Shown here: in pieces, positions 24,801 through 37,500 of the stretch | Position numbering within the stretch: the stretch's first letter is position 1 | Layout of the letters: every line of letters starts with the position of its first letter | Assembly (NCBI RefSeq): GCF_910596095.1 | Contig: NC_056545.1 | Location: 25,567,067 to 25,631,066 of the forward strand | Direction of reading: 5' to 3' | From: Thunnus maccoyii | Lineage: Eukaryota > Chordata > Actinopteri > Scombriformes > Scombridae | Length of the DNA stretch: 64,000 bases | Notes under the pieces: generated by a model | Databases searched by the model: none | What the model was told of the DNA's origin: nothing | Seen by the model: only the letters and a program-made list of their open reading frames with translations | Translations under genes and position numbers: made by a program

Positions 24801-27800
24801 ATTTGCCGCTTTTCTCTGTTTTATATCATTGTAAACTGAATATCGTTGGGTTTATTGGTCAGACAAAACTGAACATCTGAGGATGTCACCTTGGACTTTT
24901 TTTTTTTTTTACTGTTTTGTGACATTTTACAGATTAAATTATTGAAAATAGTCAGTTAGTTAGTTACAGCTCTAGTTCACTGAACACAGAAATACTTATA
25001 ATAAATATTAATGTAATTTGCCTGTCATAAAACAGTTTTATTTTAATTATTTGACCTGGGTCTGATTGCTGTAAACTGCGTGTTAGTCCCTCTCATTGGG
25101 TTTTGAAAGCACTCTGACCGATCCAGTCTAGTTTGTCACTTTTCTTCTGTATTCCTTAAAAAAAGTAATAACTACCTTCTGTGCTGCTGTTGTTTTGTGG
25201 TTTAGGTGGGGTCGAGGATTCGGACTCCTGGGCTCCATTTTTGGAAATGACAGTGCACTGAACCAGCCAAACAGTGTCTACGGGATTGTCTTTTATGCTT
25301 TTCAGCTCTTACTAGGTAAGATGTCATTTTATTCAGAGAAATCTATGAGTACTGCAAATTCAGGTGACAAATCTCACTTGCCGTTGCACAACTGGGGCTG
25401 ACTCAACACTCAGCCTTCTTCCGTCACAGCTATATTTGACCAAACCTGACTCACATGACACTGAAATTTTATGTAGTGACTATGTATAAATATGATTTTA
25501 TAATTAGATGGCAGGCTAACATATTAGTGTAGTGACCATAAATATAACAAAAGGAACAAAAGGCCTTGATTGCTGCTGATAGTGGCTTCCTTCTTGACCC
25601 TTAATTATATAAATAATACTATGTTTGTCAGTATGATTCATCATACATATTTCTCCGCATGAGTAACTTGTTTTAACTTGAAGGTTTTTCCCCTTGGTTA
25701 CTCTCACAGTCATACTCTCCTCCCCTCAGTACATAGATGATATTGCTGACTCAGTCATGCTGCTTTGACATGTTTGCCTGCCGAGTGGCCTGTAGACTTG
25801 CTCGGCCACCTGGAGCTGGAACAGAACAAGAGGTCCTTTTAGCCACAGCAGTTACCACTCATTTGACTAACACAATAGAGGCCCAGTTAAGCCAAACTGC
25901 TACAGCGGGTCAAGATTTCCATATTAAAGGCAAGACTCCTCAGTTTCAGAACTTCCATTATTCTTACGCCCTCGGACGGTCTAATATTAGCGGGCAAGAC
26001 TCCAGAATCTTAATCTTAATCTCCAATTAATACCAGTGTACAGCTTAGGACGACTGTTGAAACAGACAGAAGGGCTTTGCTGTAGACTGAAATTTATATC
26101 CACATGAAATGAATGCTAGAGTTGTGTCTTATCCCAGAACACTGCCCATGTGCAGTATCTCTCAGGAGTTTTATTACATTTTTCCTTTTTTTATAATTTA
26201 GTGTTATGAAGAAAATGGAGCTGGGCCATATGGATAAAATCTTCTATCATGGCATATGTTTTATTGTATGGCAGTATGGATATATACTGTGGTATAGTAA
26301 GTTACTTGACAAGCTGTTAAGAGTACTCCACCCATTTAGCGTTGCACTCCTAAAACGCTGTTAGAAAACTGATGCAGCAGAACCAGATATCTTTGTTTTT
26401 ATTCCACACTTTCTTCTTGCTTGTCAAAACCTGACGCCTACATTGCCCCCAATGCAACTCTACTTTATTCACTCAACCGTACAGATTTGAGTGTGTTATG
26501 CTAGCAGTAGCCTCTAACCTAAAGCAGAGATGAGGAGTGTCAACAGAGGTCTGGGAAGCTCACTTCTTTCTGACTCCACACCCTCAGATTCTTTTTTCCT
26601 TTTCAAACTCGAGTGACATCAGATTTTATGCCGTTCCCTCTGGGGCCATAAAAGTCTTTATACAACATGTTTTACATATGCAGTAGTTTTCCCCAATGCC
26701 TGTTAACAGACTTTGATGTGTAAAATCGGTGGAGTTCTCCTTTTAATGGATAAAATAACTAGATAAGATTGTTTGTTTTTGGATAATCTAGCAAATTCTA
26801 ATGGTCTAAAACACTAAGAGATGTTAAAGGGATAGCTGCCACAAACTAAACAGCACATCACATTTCTAATGTTTGACTAAATTCACATCGCCTCACAGTA
26901 TATACTATCACATAGGCCATTTTCATCCTTTAGGACCTCCCCTGTACTACGACAACTGTATAAAGATCCCCACTGAACTGTAGCTGATTTTTCTGTCATC
27001 AATAATCATAGAAAGCAACAATGTTTGAAACAGCGAGCACCATTGGCCGCCACAGCCCTCACACACTGTATCCAGTTCATTTATCCCTTGAGAGTTGCCA
27101 GTCTACAGTATGTGACTCAGTCATGTGCAGACAAACCAGAAACTGTTTAGCTGGGCATTTTGCCAGTCAGAGAAACTAGGACCCTCCTATTCCAGCGTAG
27201 GTACGGAACAGCCAACAATTTTGTAATAATGGATAAAGTGGAGCATCCTAGATTCAAATCAAATGTATGACTGATGATAAAGATGGAAGGAAAGTAGAAT
27301 CCTCATCTGCTGTTTGTCAGCGATTGTTACAAACCTGATGAAATAAAACAAGCACAAACACAGAGGAAACTTATCTTCAGAACTGTGACTGCACCTCATG
27401 TGACAACAGAACGATATGACCAGTCTATTCAGTGTTTAAGCTGAATGTCATCACGAGGAGGCTGATCATATAAATAGAGAACCACTCAGAGAAAAGAGCA
27501 GACTCATCAGGTTGCTTGTGTTTTGCAAGGTTATGTGTTTTTTCTTGTCTAAGCCGTAGTTTGTGTTTCTTGCCATAGGAATGACTGTCAGTGCAATGGC
27601 CGCCCTTATTCTCATGACGACATCCATCTTGTCGGTGGTGGGTTCGCTCTACCTGGGGTACATCCTCTACTTTGTCCTAAAGGACTTCTGCATCATCTGC
27701 ATCACCACATATGCGCTGAACTTCATTCTCTTTATTCTCAACTACAAGCGACTGGTTTACTTGAATGAGGCCTGGAAGCAGCAGCTCCAGGCCAAGCAGG

Positions 27801-27805
27801 ACTAA
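21824..27805 (+). CDS. vkorc1l1: VKORC1L1, vitamin K epoxide reductase complex subunit 1-like 1
   Basis: ER membrane enzyme that reduces vitamin K epoxide to the quinone and hydroquinone, supporting gamma-carboxylation and antioxidant defence. Exons 21824-22014, 25206-25315 and 27579-27805 join in phase to give 175 aa (human 176). The redox centre CIIC is at 138-141, within [10 protein letters not shown]. The loop cysteines that pass electrons are C49 and C57. Hydrophobic segments lie at about 16-33, 84-104, 106-134 and 136-155. The N-terminus ([15 protein letters not shown]) and C-terminal [10 protein letters not shown] identify the L1 paralogue rather than VKORC1. The start is the first ATG after a CpG-rich promoter. 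Introns are 3.2 and 2.3 kb. Neighbouring gusb is conserved with human 7q11.21. Confidence 0.96.
24686..24973 (-). mobile_element. Terminal-inverted-repeat element, teleost AGAGCTGCAAC family (copy 2)
   Basis: Begins AGAGCTGCAGCGATTAG and ends GTTAGTTACAGCTCT, an imperfect inverted repeat. The interior has AATTGTTTCAGTCATTTT, GATGATTTGCCGCTTTTCT and GATGTCACCTTGGAC. It lies in vkorc1l1 intron 1 and is non-coding. Confidence 0.7.
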
Positions 27806-30800
27806 AGCTGTTAAGAACGGCAAGAAAAATACGACAAACAAACAAAAAAAAAAAAAGAAAGAAAAGAAATGTGACCTCTGAACATTTGACTTGCCACCAG
27901 GAGACCTTGCTTCCAATGTTTATTCTGCTGTGTGTTCAAAAAAAAATGAAGAAATTTAACTTAAATGTTGGGCCTGACATCTCTATGTTGATTGCAAACA
28001 CGGAAGGATTTATAAGTGAAAGGTAATTTTCTTTTCATTTCTTTTACCTTGTTTAACATTGTACTCACTTAAGGAAGGGGCTGGATGTGTGAGTGTGCGT
28101 GTGTGTGTGTGTGTGTTTGGGGGGGAAACACATCAGCCCGAGCAAGCAGAGGCAGAAGGCCACAATTCAGAACGATGGAGGACAGCTCTCTTTTGAACAA
28201 AAAGGATCGCAGAATGGAAGAAAAACAGGACATTAAAGGGGATTACTTGAACTGGTTAGAACGGTCCTATTACTCCACAGCAGACCTGCACTAAAACTAT
28301 GAGAATGGGTCCCAAAATTAGAAAAAAACACTCGTTAGGTTATAATAGTTTGCAGATAAGGTTCTATGGCAAGGTGGGGGAGGTGGGGGGAGGGGGCAAA
28401 ACGATTAACATTTATACAGAATAGTTTTTTTTTTTCCATGTTTACACTTTGTAGTATGTTTCTGTTTGAAGAGGACCACTAAAAATGAACACGGGACAAT
28501 GTGAGATACTGTGTGTAGATCAGTCAGATAGTTTGTTTTGCAATTCTGTAAATAGCTGCTGAGCAATATTCCAGGCTAGATTGTGATTTTAGTGTTGACA
28601 CAAACCTTTAAGGAATATTTAAAAAAAAAACAACAAAAAAAAAAACAACAACAACAACTGACAAAACAGGAGAAAACGTCAGTAAATCCGGAACAAAAAG
28701 TGATCGAGGTCACAGTTAGGCGGACAAGTCTGAAGATGCGTTTGCGGTCAGTTCGGGACACCTCACGTCCTGCGATCCTGGTCAGGCATGCAGTTCAGAG
28801 TTGTGTGGATTTCTTTGTTGTAAGTGGTTATTGTTTCATCTGAAGCCACCGACACAAGTCTTTTAAACAGAACTAGAGGTTCTTTTCACAAAGTTTGCAT
28901 AAAGGCACCCTCGCTCTTTTTTTTTTTTTTTTTTTTTTTGTCAATGTGTGAAAAGCATTTCTGACCACCATACAAGTGGGACCCATAAAGACTTACGTGC
29001 CTAAAGGAGTGTTAAGGTGATTTTTTTTTTTTTTTTTTTTACTTTTTTTTGGGGTGGGAGGGTAGGGGTAATGTCATGTTAACACCAGTTTTGCTCGTTG
29101 TTTTATTGTCACAGGTCCAAGGCTTTATTTTTATGATCACAATATTTTGTAAATTAAGATACCAGTGAAGTGTTTCTCCCTCCCTAATAGAGTCTCATGA
29201 GGTAGCAAAGGCTGCTACACTGTGATTGTCTGCTCAACGACAGAGCGGCCGGGTGGCAGAAGCATCTCTTGCAGTTTCGGTTGCGTTTAATGCTCATCTG
29301 GCTTTTTTTTTTTTTTTTTTTTTTTTTTTGTTCACTGTCCGGGCCTGTATACATTTGATGTCAATTGAACAGTAACAGTGATCTTGCCAAGCTGAGTTAC
29401 AGTTCATTTGCAAGGATGTGAACAAAACTCTGAAAATGTAACGCTTTGTTGACATGAATGGCAGAAGGTTAACGAGGTGTAACAGTATGTTAAGCCATAT
29501 TGTGGAGTTTATGGGACTTTTGCTCCGGTAGGAACAGATATCCAAGTTGCTGATGGTTTTCTAAGATGAACAGCAGCAGACAGTCAGTGAAGCTTTTCAT
29601 TAAGAGGTTGGTCAAACACAGTCAGACAGATCGCAGTACTGGAAAAGCAACCACAGCTTGCAGTGGCTTTTCCAAGAAATCCACAGTACTGTCAAACACG
29701 CTTAACAGTTCAGCACCAAGTGACAAGAGAAGGAACATTGTCTTGTTTCCATCCAGAATCCACCAATCAAAGTATCCTACTTTTCAGATGCATGGTACAC
29801 TTTCTCCCTGGCTCTAAGCATAAGTCGGCCATCGGACAATCTTACACACTGAAAGATCTATAATAATAATAATGGTAATAATTGTAATAATGTGATTCAT
29901 CTGTGGTGTTTAATAGTTTCCATCACTGCTAGTCTCCAGTCTGTCCCCCTTCACGTTTCATAGAATTCAAGTTCTCTTACCCATCTTTTTTGTGGAGGGT
30001 GAGGGTTGTTTTAAGTATTGATGATAGCAACTGTCAGGAATTTCCAGTGACGTGCTTCCTGTGAGAACAGATGAAGTCACCCCAGCCTCCCCCCCAAGAT
30101 ATTTTACTACTTATCATCTATACATTTTACATCACTGTTACCCATTTTCCAAAGTGTTATATTTATGAAATGGATTTTCCGAAAGTCCAGGCAGACGGTG
30201 GTTTCCATTCATTTCACCTTCTGATGACGTAAACTTGAAGAGGCTTGACACTTCCATCACTTAATCCTTCACAGTGAGGATCATACACACTGTTTGCCAT
30301 GTAAATATTTGTCTTCTGAGTTTGAGTACCAACTGTATAGCTTTTAAATGTCATGCACAAGTGCACAAAACTCTTCAGTCTAACATACTATCAAATCTTT
30401 GAAACTTGATTTTAATGCCACACAGAAAAGAATGGAAACCAATGGCTGCCTGGAAGAGAAACTCACTTTGGAAAACGGTTGCCAGTTATGTGAAGTTGAC
30501 ATGATTGGTAGTAAACTGGCAAAAACGTGAGCACCAGTACAGTCTTAACAAGTTGTATGGTCCTCCATATAATGGTTTAAATGTTTGCACGTCACCATTG
30601 AGATCTTCCTTATACAGTATTGCCTTGTCGGGCTAACATCAGGTTCTTTTTCATCTCAACTCAGAGTGAGTTTAGCAGCCACACTGTTTTTGTCTTTTTC
30701 TGGGAAAACCTGTGCACTCACATGTAAGAAAAGTCTCCTATGGATTCACTATGAAGTCATTTTTTATTTAGGGAAGTCAAACTGACATAACTTGCTAGTT

Positions 30801-31730
30801 TGTTATTTTTAGGCAACAACTATGGGTCCTGTGAGTACTGACCATAGAAGCAACAAGCATACAGTAGGTAGCCTCTCATTTCACCCAGGATTCCAGTCAT
30901 ATGCAAGCCCTATTACACTAGTCGTGTGCAGTTACTTTAAAGAGACGGATAAGGAATTTGGATGTTGGGTCAAAAGTTGAAAATCTTCAGCTGGTAAAAG
31001 GAATCACCATGATGTGTGACGATTTAATGTAAAAAAAAAAAAAGAAAGGTCAAATCAGTCAATACTGCATTTTCATATATATTCATTTAGGCCCTGAGGT
31101 ATAACTGCCATGTTAGTTGCATCACCAATGCCAACAAAAGTGCCTTCTGTTTGATCACTAGGCCTTGAGCCAAAGACGAGCAACAGTAATAGCCTTTGTA
31201 AAAATGAAGAATGGTAACTGTAACAGGCACTTCTGCTTGCCTTCCTCAAGATGTAATCTGATCAATTGGTAATTCCCAAAGATATCCAGTATCAGTGCAA
31301 AAATCCATTTACAATTTCCAGACAAAATGCCCTGTCAAATCAACGGCCGTTCCCTTTTTCCTTCCTAAACTCCACTATATAATTCTCATCTTTATTTTGT
31401 CTAGCTAGGATTTGTTTGTTAGCTAAGAATTCACTCTTTAAATTTCAAGATTGTAACTTTCTTTTCCCCCCCCCATCATTAATGATGCCCTTTAGCTGTA
31501 TAGACTGTTAACAATCTGGGTTATTTTAGTAAAAAAAAAAAGTTGAGGGGTTGGAGGGCTAGGAATCCATGTGTCAGCATAAAATGTTTATTAAATTTCT
31601 TTGTGGAGGAAAACTTACTGGGTTTGCTTCTGTATTGCCAAATATGTTTTAAAATGCTGTATTTTCTTACATGGAAAAGTGTTACATGAATGGTAGGAGG
31701 GTGTGAAAAAATAAAGTTGTTTAAATCCAG
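27806..31730 (+). other. vkorc1l1: Long 3' UTR of vkorc1l1
   Basis: About 3.9 kb from the stop codon to the AATAAA at 31710. No exon-like or repeat-element structure was found. It holds homopolymer T runs at 28917-28939, 29023-29041 and 29304-29329 and a short (TG)n run near 28097. Long 3' UTRs are known for vertebrate VKORC1L1. Open frames here are short and unlike any protein I recognise. Confidence 0.6.
31710..31715 (+). terminator. Polyadenylation signal, vkorc1l1 (main candidate)
   Basis: AATAAA followed by a GT-rich stretch (AAAGTTGTTTAAATCC). A second AATAAA is at 32543-32548. Confidence 0.55.
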
Positions 31731-32581
31731 CTTACCTTAAGGGAAACTGTGGAAAAGGTTTGACATGAGAACATTTTTAATTGTGTCATTGTCATGTGGA
31801 AATGATCTACCATTAAAACATTCCCTCTGAAACCACCTGTCATTTTAAGTTTTTTGAATGAATCTAAATACTATTAAACATGTAAGAGTGACTATCGCTG
31901 CTGAATTTAAACATTTTGTTACTTTGACATTGAGGTTTAGGAGCAAAAACAGATTATTTTTAATCTAGTTACAAGTTGGTAATTGTTAAGCTCATTTTAA
32001 GTCTTACCAATTTTTTTTATCTGCTCTACTTTATTAGTAAAGAGCGATATACAAAATATTGGGGTAGCAATTTACCTAAAGTACTTAAATTGCCTAAATA
32101 ATAAATATCCAATCTGTCTGTCAGTGCTAGTACTTTGAATGTCATTTTACATTTATTTTGTTACTTAAAATATTTAAAAGAGTAGATCACTATAAGAGAT
32201 TTGGAAGCATACTGGATTGAGATGTAAGGGTGTAGGTTTGGTTTCAGAAGCGTGTGTGGGAGTGGAGACAATGAAGTCAGAAATGCATTTATATCGATCT
32301 AGCAAATACCATAACATGATGAGACTGAGTATCATGCTTTTTATAATAGAGTAGTATAATAGACATTTTGAAATGCTAATTTGCTGCATTATTAATGCAC
32401 TAACCTATTACTAAAATCATATTTAGCCTTTTCTCGTCAGCTGTTTCAGCCCCAACAACCTCCAGCAATGAGATGGGGCAGCTTGTACAATGTTGAGTTG
32501 TGGACAAGAAGTTCACAAAGCTTGTTGCTATCACACAGCAACAATAAAATTCAAGCCAATTTAGACAAGCAATTCAAACTT

Positions 32582-32921
32582 TTGATAACACTTTACTTTG
32601 AGTTCCCCTATTTGGCATTTACAAGCAGTATATAAACATAATATATGGTTTATAACACACTGATGTAGTTATGCTCAGATGTAAGGGCACTTTTAAGTGT
32701 TTATCTAAAGTATTTGTCAGCAATTATAACTTCTCACATGAAGACATTTTATATTATATATTACAACTGTGTTTCACTATATTGTCATTTATTATGAATG
32801 CTGCCAGCATTCAGTGATGGTTGCCAACAGACGGAGTTATAGACACTAAGATCTGCTTACAACTACATTATAGAGTGTTATAAGCCATTTATCTAATAAG
32901 GGGGACTTTAAGTGTTATCAA
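32582..32921. mobile_element. 340-bp MITE with TTGATAACACTT inverted ends
   Basis: The left end reads TTGATAACACTTTACTTTGA and the reverse complement of the right end reads TTGATAACACTTAAAGTCCC. No coding capacity. It lies between the converging vkorc1l1 and gusb genes. The family is common in teleosts; its superfamily is not decided here. Confidence 0.7.
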
Positions 32922-34126
32922 CATTTTTTTTAACTCGTCTCATCTAGAATGTGACAGCTGGACATAAAATGCTATAGAACAGCAGTGAACAAGTAAGTTT
33001 ATCAAAATCAGTATGTGAACACAAACCTCCAGTATATTTCAGTCTGTCTAAGAACCATGAGTTTAGACCTCAATGTATTTAATGTGGTTCAGACACGCCT
33101 GGCTGATACCTCGTCTGTTTAAGATCAATATCAGCGCTGATAATGATTCTTGCAGTCATAGTGGTATTGGTTTAAATGTTTCATGCAAGCTGTTGAAAGA
33201 TCACTGTGTTTAATGACAGATCAGTCTGCACTTATGCAAGACTATTATTGTGTAAACAGCAATTACAGCTGGACCAAATCCAAAAGCATTTGTAATACTA
33301 GGAAGTACATAAGAAGACACTTTTTTATTGCCTTTCACATACCAACATGTTTTGTTCTGACAAGTTAGGGATTTGTGTAAAATGAAGAGCTTTGTTTACA
33401 GCATCTTTAGGTGAAGCATCCTGCTGGCCGCTATATGTTTGAAACAAAAGTACTTGTCTGGATGTAACAGAAAGGTTTAAGTTGTGATGAGGGTATGAGT
33501 GGAGTCACTGATAGTGAAAAGTCTGATTGCAGTCACGCCACCAACAATCCACACATCAGTTAACCTTTGAGCTGAGTGTTGAGTTTTCACAATGATTTCG
33601 GGAAACAAAACTAAGACTGCAAAGTAAACGTCTGTGTGCTCTACAAAACTGCAGCATGAGTAAAGTTAAAGAGTTTGGGGACAATAAGAAAAAAAAACTC
33701 AAAAAGTTACAGTTTACATATTGAGTAAATGGTTTGTCTTTAATACCTTGATTTTTTCTGTTGATCCTCACATATAAAAATAAAACACCTCTGTGATTAG
33801 ATTCAGCATTGCAATTCACATTAACATTACAAATATAGAACAGTTTTATCCTTGAAAAACAGTAAAAACACACAGATTGGTTGTACAATTCATGGAGATG
33901 ACAGATGCAAATATTTCTAAAAAATCAGCTTCTAACATATTTGTTATCTTGCTATTTAATTAAACACAATTTTATGTGTTTATTATAGAAAATGTATCCT
34001 TAAACACACACAGAGGAAAGGTAAACGTAGATAGTGTGGCAACTCCCTTCCTTTACAGTGTCTTGAATCACCTGACCAGAGGAAAGGTCAGATCTTATCA
34101 CAAAAATGATTTTGTGTGGAATGATT
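32922..34126. other. Intergenic DNA between vkorc1l1 and gusb
   Basis: AT-rich, no gene, no repeat that I could identify. Open frames are short and lack any recognised motif. Confidence 0.5.
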
Positions 34127-34132
34127 TTTATT
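34127..34132 (-). terminator. Polyadenylation signal, gusb
   Basis: Minus-strand AATAAA about 460 bp beyond the gusb stop codon. Confidence 0.5.
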
Positions 34133-34589
34133 GATCTTGACTTTTTCATGATATCAAAAGGAAAGCACCATCTGCAACAGCTAAATAAATATCCCCAGTC
34201 TTCATTCAGGTGTCCTGAGGAGACCCGCATCACAATATTAATTGTCTGTCAAACCCATATTAAAGCAGCTAAATGTGAATTACATTATAGATGAGGCACT
34301 AGAGGCAAAATTTCACGTCAGAATCAAACATTGCTTACATGTTAACGGTTGATTGCTGGAAAACCCCTTTATAGTGTTGGTGGTTTTGTTAATTAGATGC
34401 AAACCACAAGAATAGCAGAGTTTAATTGTGTTTCATGGTGGCTTGACCTTATATGTATGTATTGAAATGGTTTGAAAAGAAGTGTTCAATATGTGCTTAA
34501 GTAAACCGACTGAATTTTACCAGCATTTGTCCGTAAGCTCTCATGGGATTGAGCCTGTCCTGGACTGGGTGCCCCAACACTGGTGGGTG

Positions 34590-37500
34590 TCAGAGGGGGC
34601 AGGGGTATTTGGTCCAAGGAGGTAGTCTCCCAGTTTCATTTGCCAGTCTCCAGTACCTATCCCTCAGGATGAATGCTGCTGCTTTGGGCTGCCTTTGCCT
34701 GGTGAAAACACCCTTCTTGTTCCCCACGACACGGGTGACCCCTGCAGACAAAAGAGGGTCAACAAAAACCTCGTCATGCACAAGGCAGAAACACAGTGGA
34801 GCCTTTCTTCAGGCAAATATGCAGACTGATGAAGGTATGAAGAGATTTTTTTTCTGAGTAAATTCATAGATGCATAGAACAAGGATGCTAAGACTTAAGC
34901 AGTTAGAGGTGAACAAAAATAGCTCTGTCACCAAGGTCTTCTGATTTATCAGTCCAATAGACACAGGAGGGGCCTAGAAAGTTGGCAAGATACTGGTGCT
35001 GGCTTTCAAACATCTCCTGAATGCCCAAGTGACACTTCCTATAGTGCAACTTCAACTCATGTTAGGCTTAAACAATGCCAGCACTATCTCTACAGCAATA
35101 ACACAACACTCAATATAGTCATGGAGGGAAATAACTAGCAAAAAATGTCTACAGCCTTGCTGGTGGCTCTGTAATGATTAACCAATGAATCAGGAAAATA
35201 ACTGGTAACTTAACTGGTAGACTGTGCAACCTGTGATGAGGGGTCCCAGGTAGACTTTGCTTCATTTTAAGGGGTCACAGGCCAAAAAGGTTGGGAACCA
35301 CTGCTCTAGGGAACTTGACTATGTTTTAAATTTAATGGCAATCCATCTAGTAGTTGTATAGATATTTCACTCTGAACTGAAGTGAGACTAATCCAAAGGA
35401 AAACCGACTGAACGGCAAAGCGATGTTGCCATACCTAGAGCCACGCCACTAACAAAGCTAAAAATTCAGCCTGGACTATTAGGAGTACTGTATAAACAGC
35501 AGCAAATGACAGCAGTACTGGCTATACAGGTTATTATCCGCAGCTGCAGTACCTAGTACAGTCATGAAGTCAGCAAAGTTGGAGAGATTCTTTTTCTGAG
35601 TAAATTGTGCTTCCTAAATGTCAAAAGCAAGAATGCTAAGCCTTAAGTAGTTAGAGGTGAACAAAAATAGCTCTGTCACCAAGGTATTCTGATTTATCAG
35701 TCCAATAGACAAGAAGGGGCCAAGAAAGTTGGCAAGATATCAGTTCTGGCTTTCAAACATTTCCTGCAGGGCAACTTCAACTCATGTTAGGCTTAAATAT
35801 TGCCAGCACCATTTCTACAGCAATAACACAACACTCAATATAGTCATGGAAGGAAATAAATAGCAAAAAATGTCTACAGCCATACTGGCGGCTTTGTGAG
35901 GCTATACTTGAACTAAATGCTCATATTAGCATGCTACCATGGGGGAGTACTGTATAAACAGCGACAAATGACAGCAGTTCTGCTTCAACAGGTTGGGATC
36001 CGCAGCTTCAGTACCTTGTGCAGTCATGAAGTCGGCAAAGTTCCAGATTAGTTCACCGATGACATACTGCTTCCTCTTCTGGTCAAACACATTGTGATAG
36101 CTCTGCAGGACTACCTTCTGGTACTCCTCAGTAAACATCATGGGTGGATCCTGGAAAGTAAAAATAAAGCCTCTTACTCTGGGTATCAACATGTTTCTAG
36201 GAAAATGTGTTGCAACCAGAACCTTGAAGACAGATGCGGGGTGACTGAGGTTTCATAAAATCTGAAGTTCATTGCAGTCCTATGGTTTCTACCAAGACAA
36301 CAAACGTAAAAATGTTCACTGCTGCTGCACTACAGTTGTGTATTGGGGTGTGTATGTGTGTGTATCCTCACACTGTGGATCCCTGGCACTGCATCTGCTC
36401 CATATTCACTCTGGATGATGGGTTTCTGGTACTTTCCATACCAGTCCTCAAACTGGCTGTTGAGCTGGATGGGGATGACCTCCAAGTGACCTGGATCATG
36501 GTACCAGGAGAAGTAACTGTTCACACAGATTACATCCACATAGGGAGCCTACGGACGGAAGAGAAAAGACCAAATGTCACTTGTAGAGATATTAGATTCA
36601 ACTTTATTAGATTAGATTCAAGTTTATTGTCATTGAACAAGTCGTTCCCAGCATGTCCAAGACCTTTCTGTGGTTGTTAAACAGAGTTTGATCAATTTTT
36701 TTATGACTATAAATTACTAAAAGCCCCAATATCAGCAAATCTAGATTAATATAATCTGAATGCTCATAAAAGTATGAACTTTAAAACTATTGTGTTATGA
36801 GGCAAAATATGTACCATTATTCCAATAAAATGATGGTGAATGTGAATGTCTTTTCATCTTTTCAATACATTATTATAAGTATGCAGAGGCTATCTTCACA
36901 CTAATTTTTGGCCATGAAAGACAGCAGCAGTAACTGCACATAAATTCTCCCAAATGCTCACAAAATGACGTGTTTGAATTGAATTCACTCAGCCAGAGGC
37001 CTTTATAAATTAGTGGCTGCAGGTAGTCAGTGACTGCAAACTAATCACCACCTTGAAGCTACAAACATCACCTTGAAAGATATTCCTCACAGCACAGGAA
37101 TGTGAACAATTCTCAGCATGTCAACAATGTAGTTTGACATGATGTCAACAAGCTCTTCAGAATGTGAGATAAACCTCTGAAGCATTTGACTCCCGTCTTT
37201 CTCACAAGGCACTTTATCCAATTCATTAGTGGCCATTATGTTGTTATGTGAGAACATTCAGTCAAGTGCCATGATCTGACAGGCATAAAGGTGTATTTTG
37301 CCCTTTTTTTCTATAAATGCCATGCAATTGTAAGCAATGTTGACTCAAAGTGCAGTGTATAGAATTTTACAGAATGTGTCTTATTATATCATCAGTGTCT
37401 GCCCATAAAGAAGTTTTTGTTTTTTCCCCTGATGCACAATTCAAGCCAAGTCAGCCTGATCAAAAATGTTGCCTTTGATATTTTCTCCTTTTTATTACTT

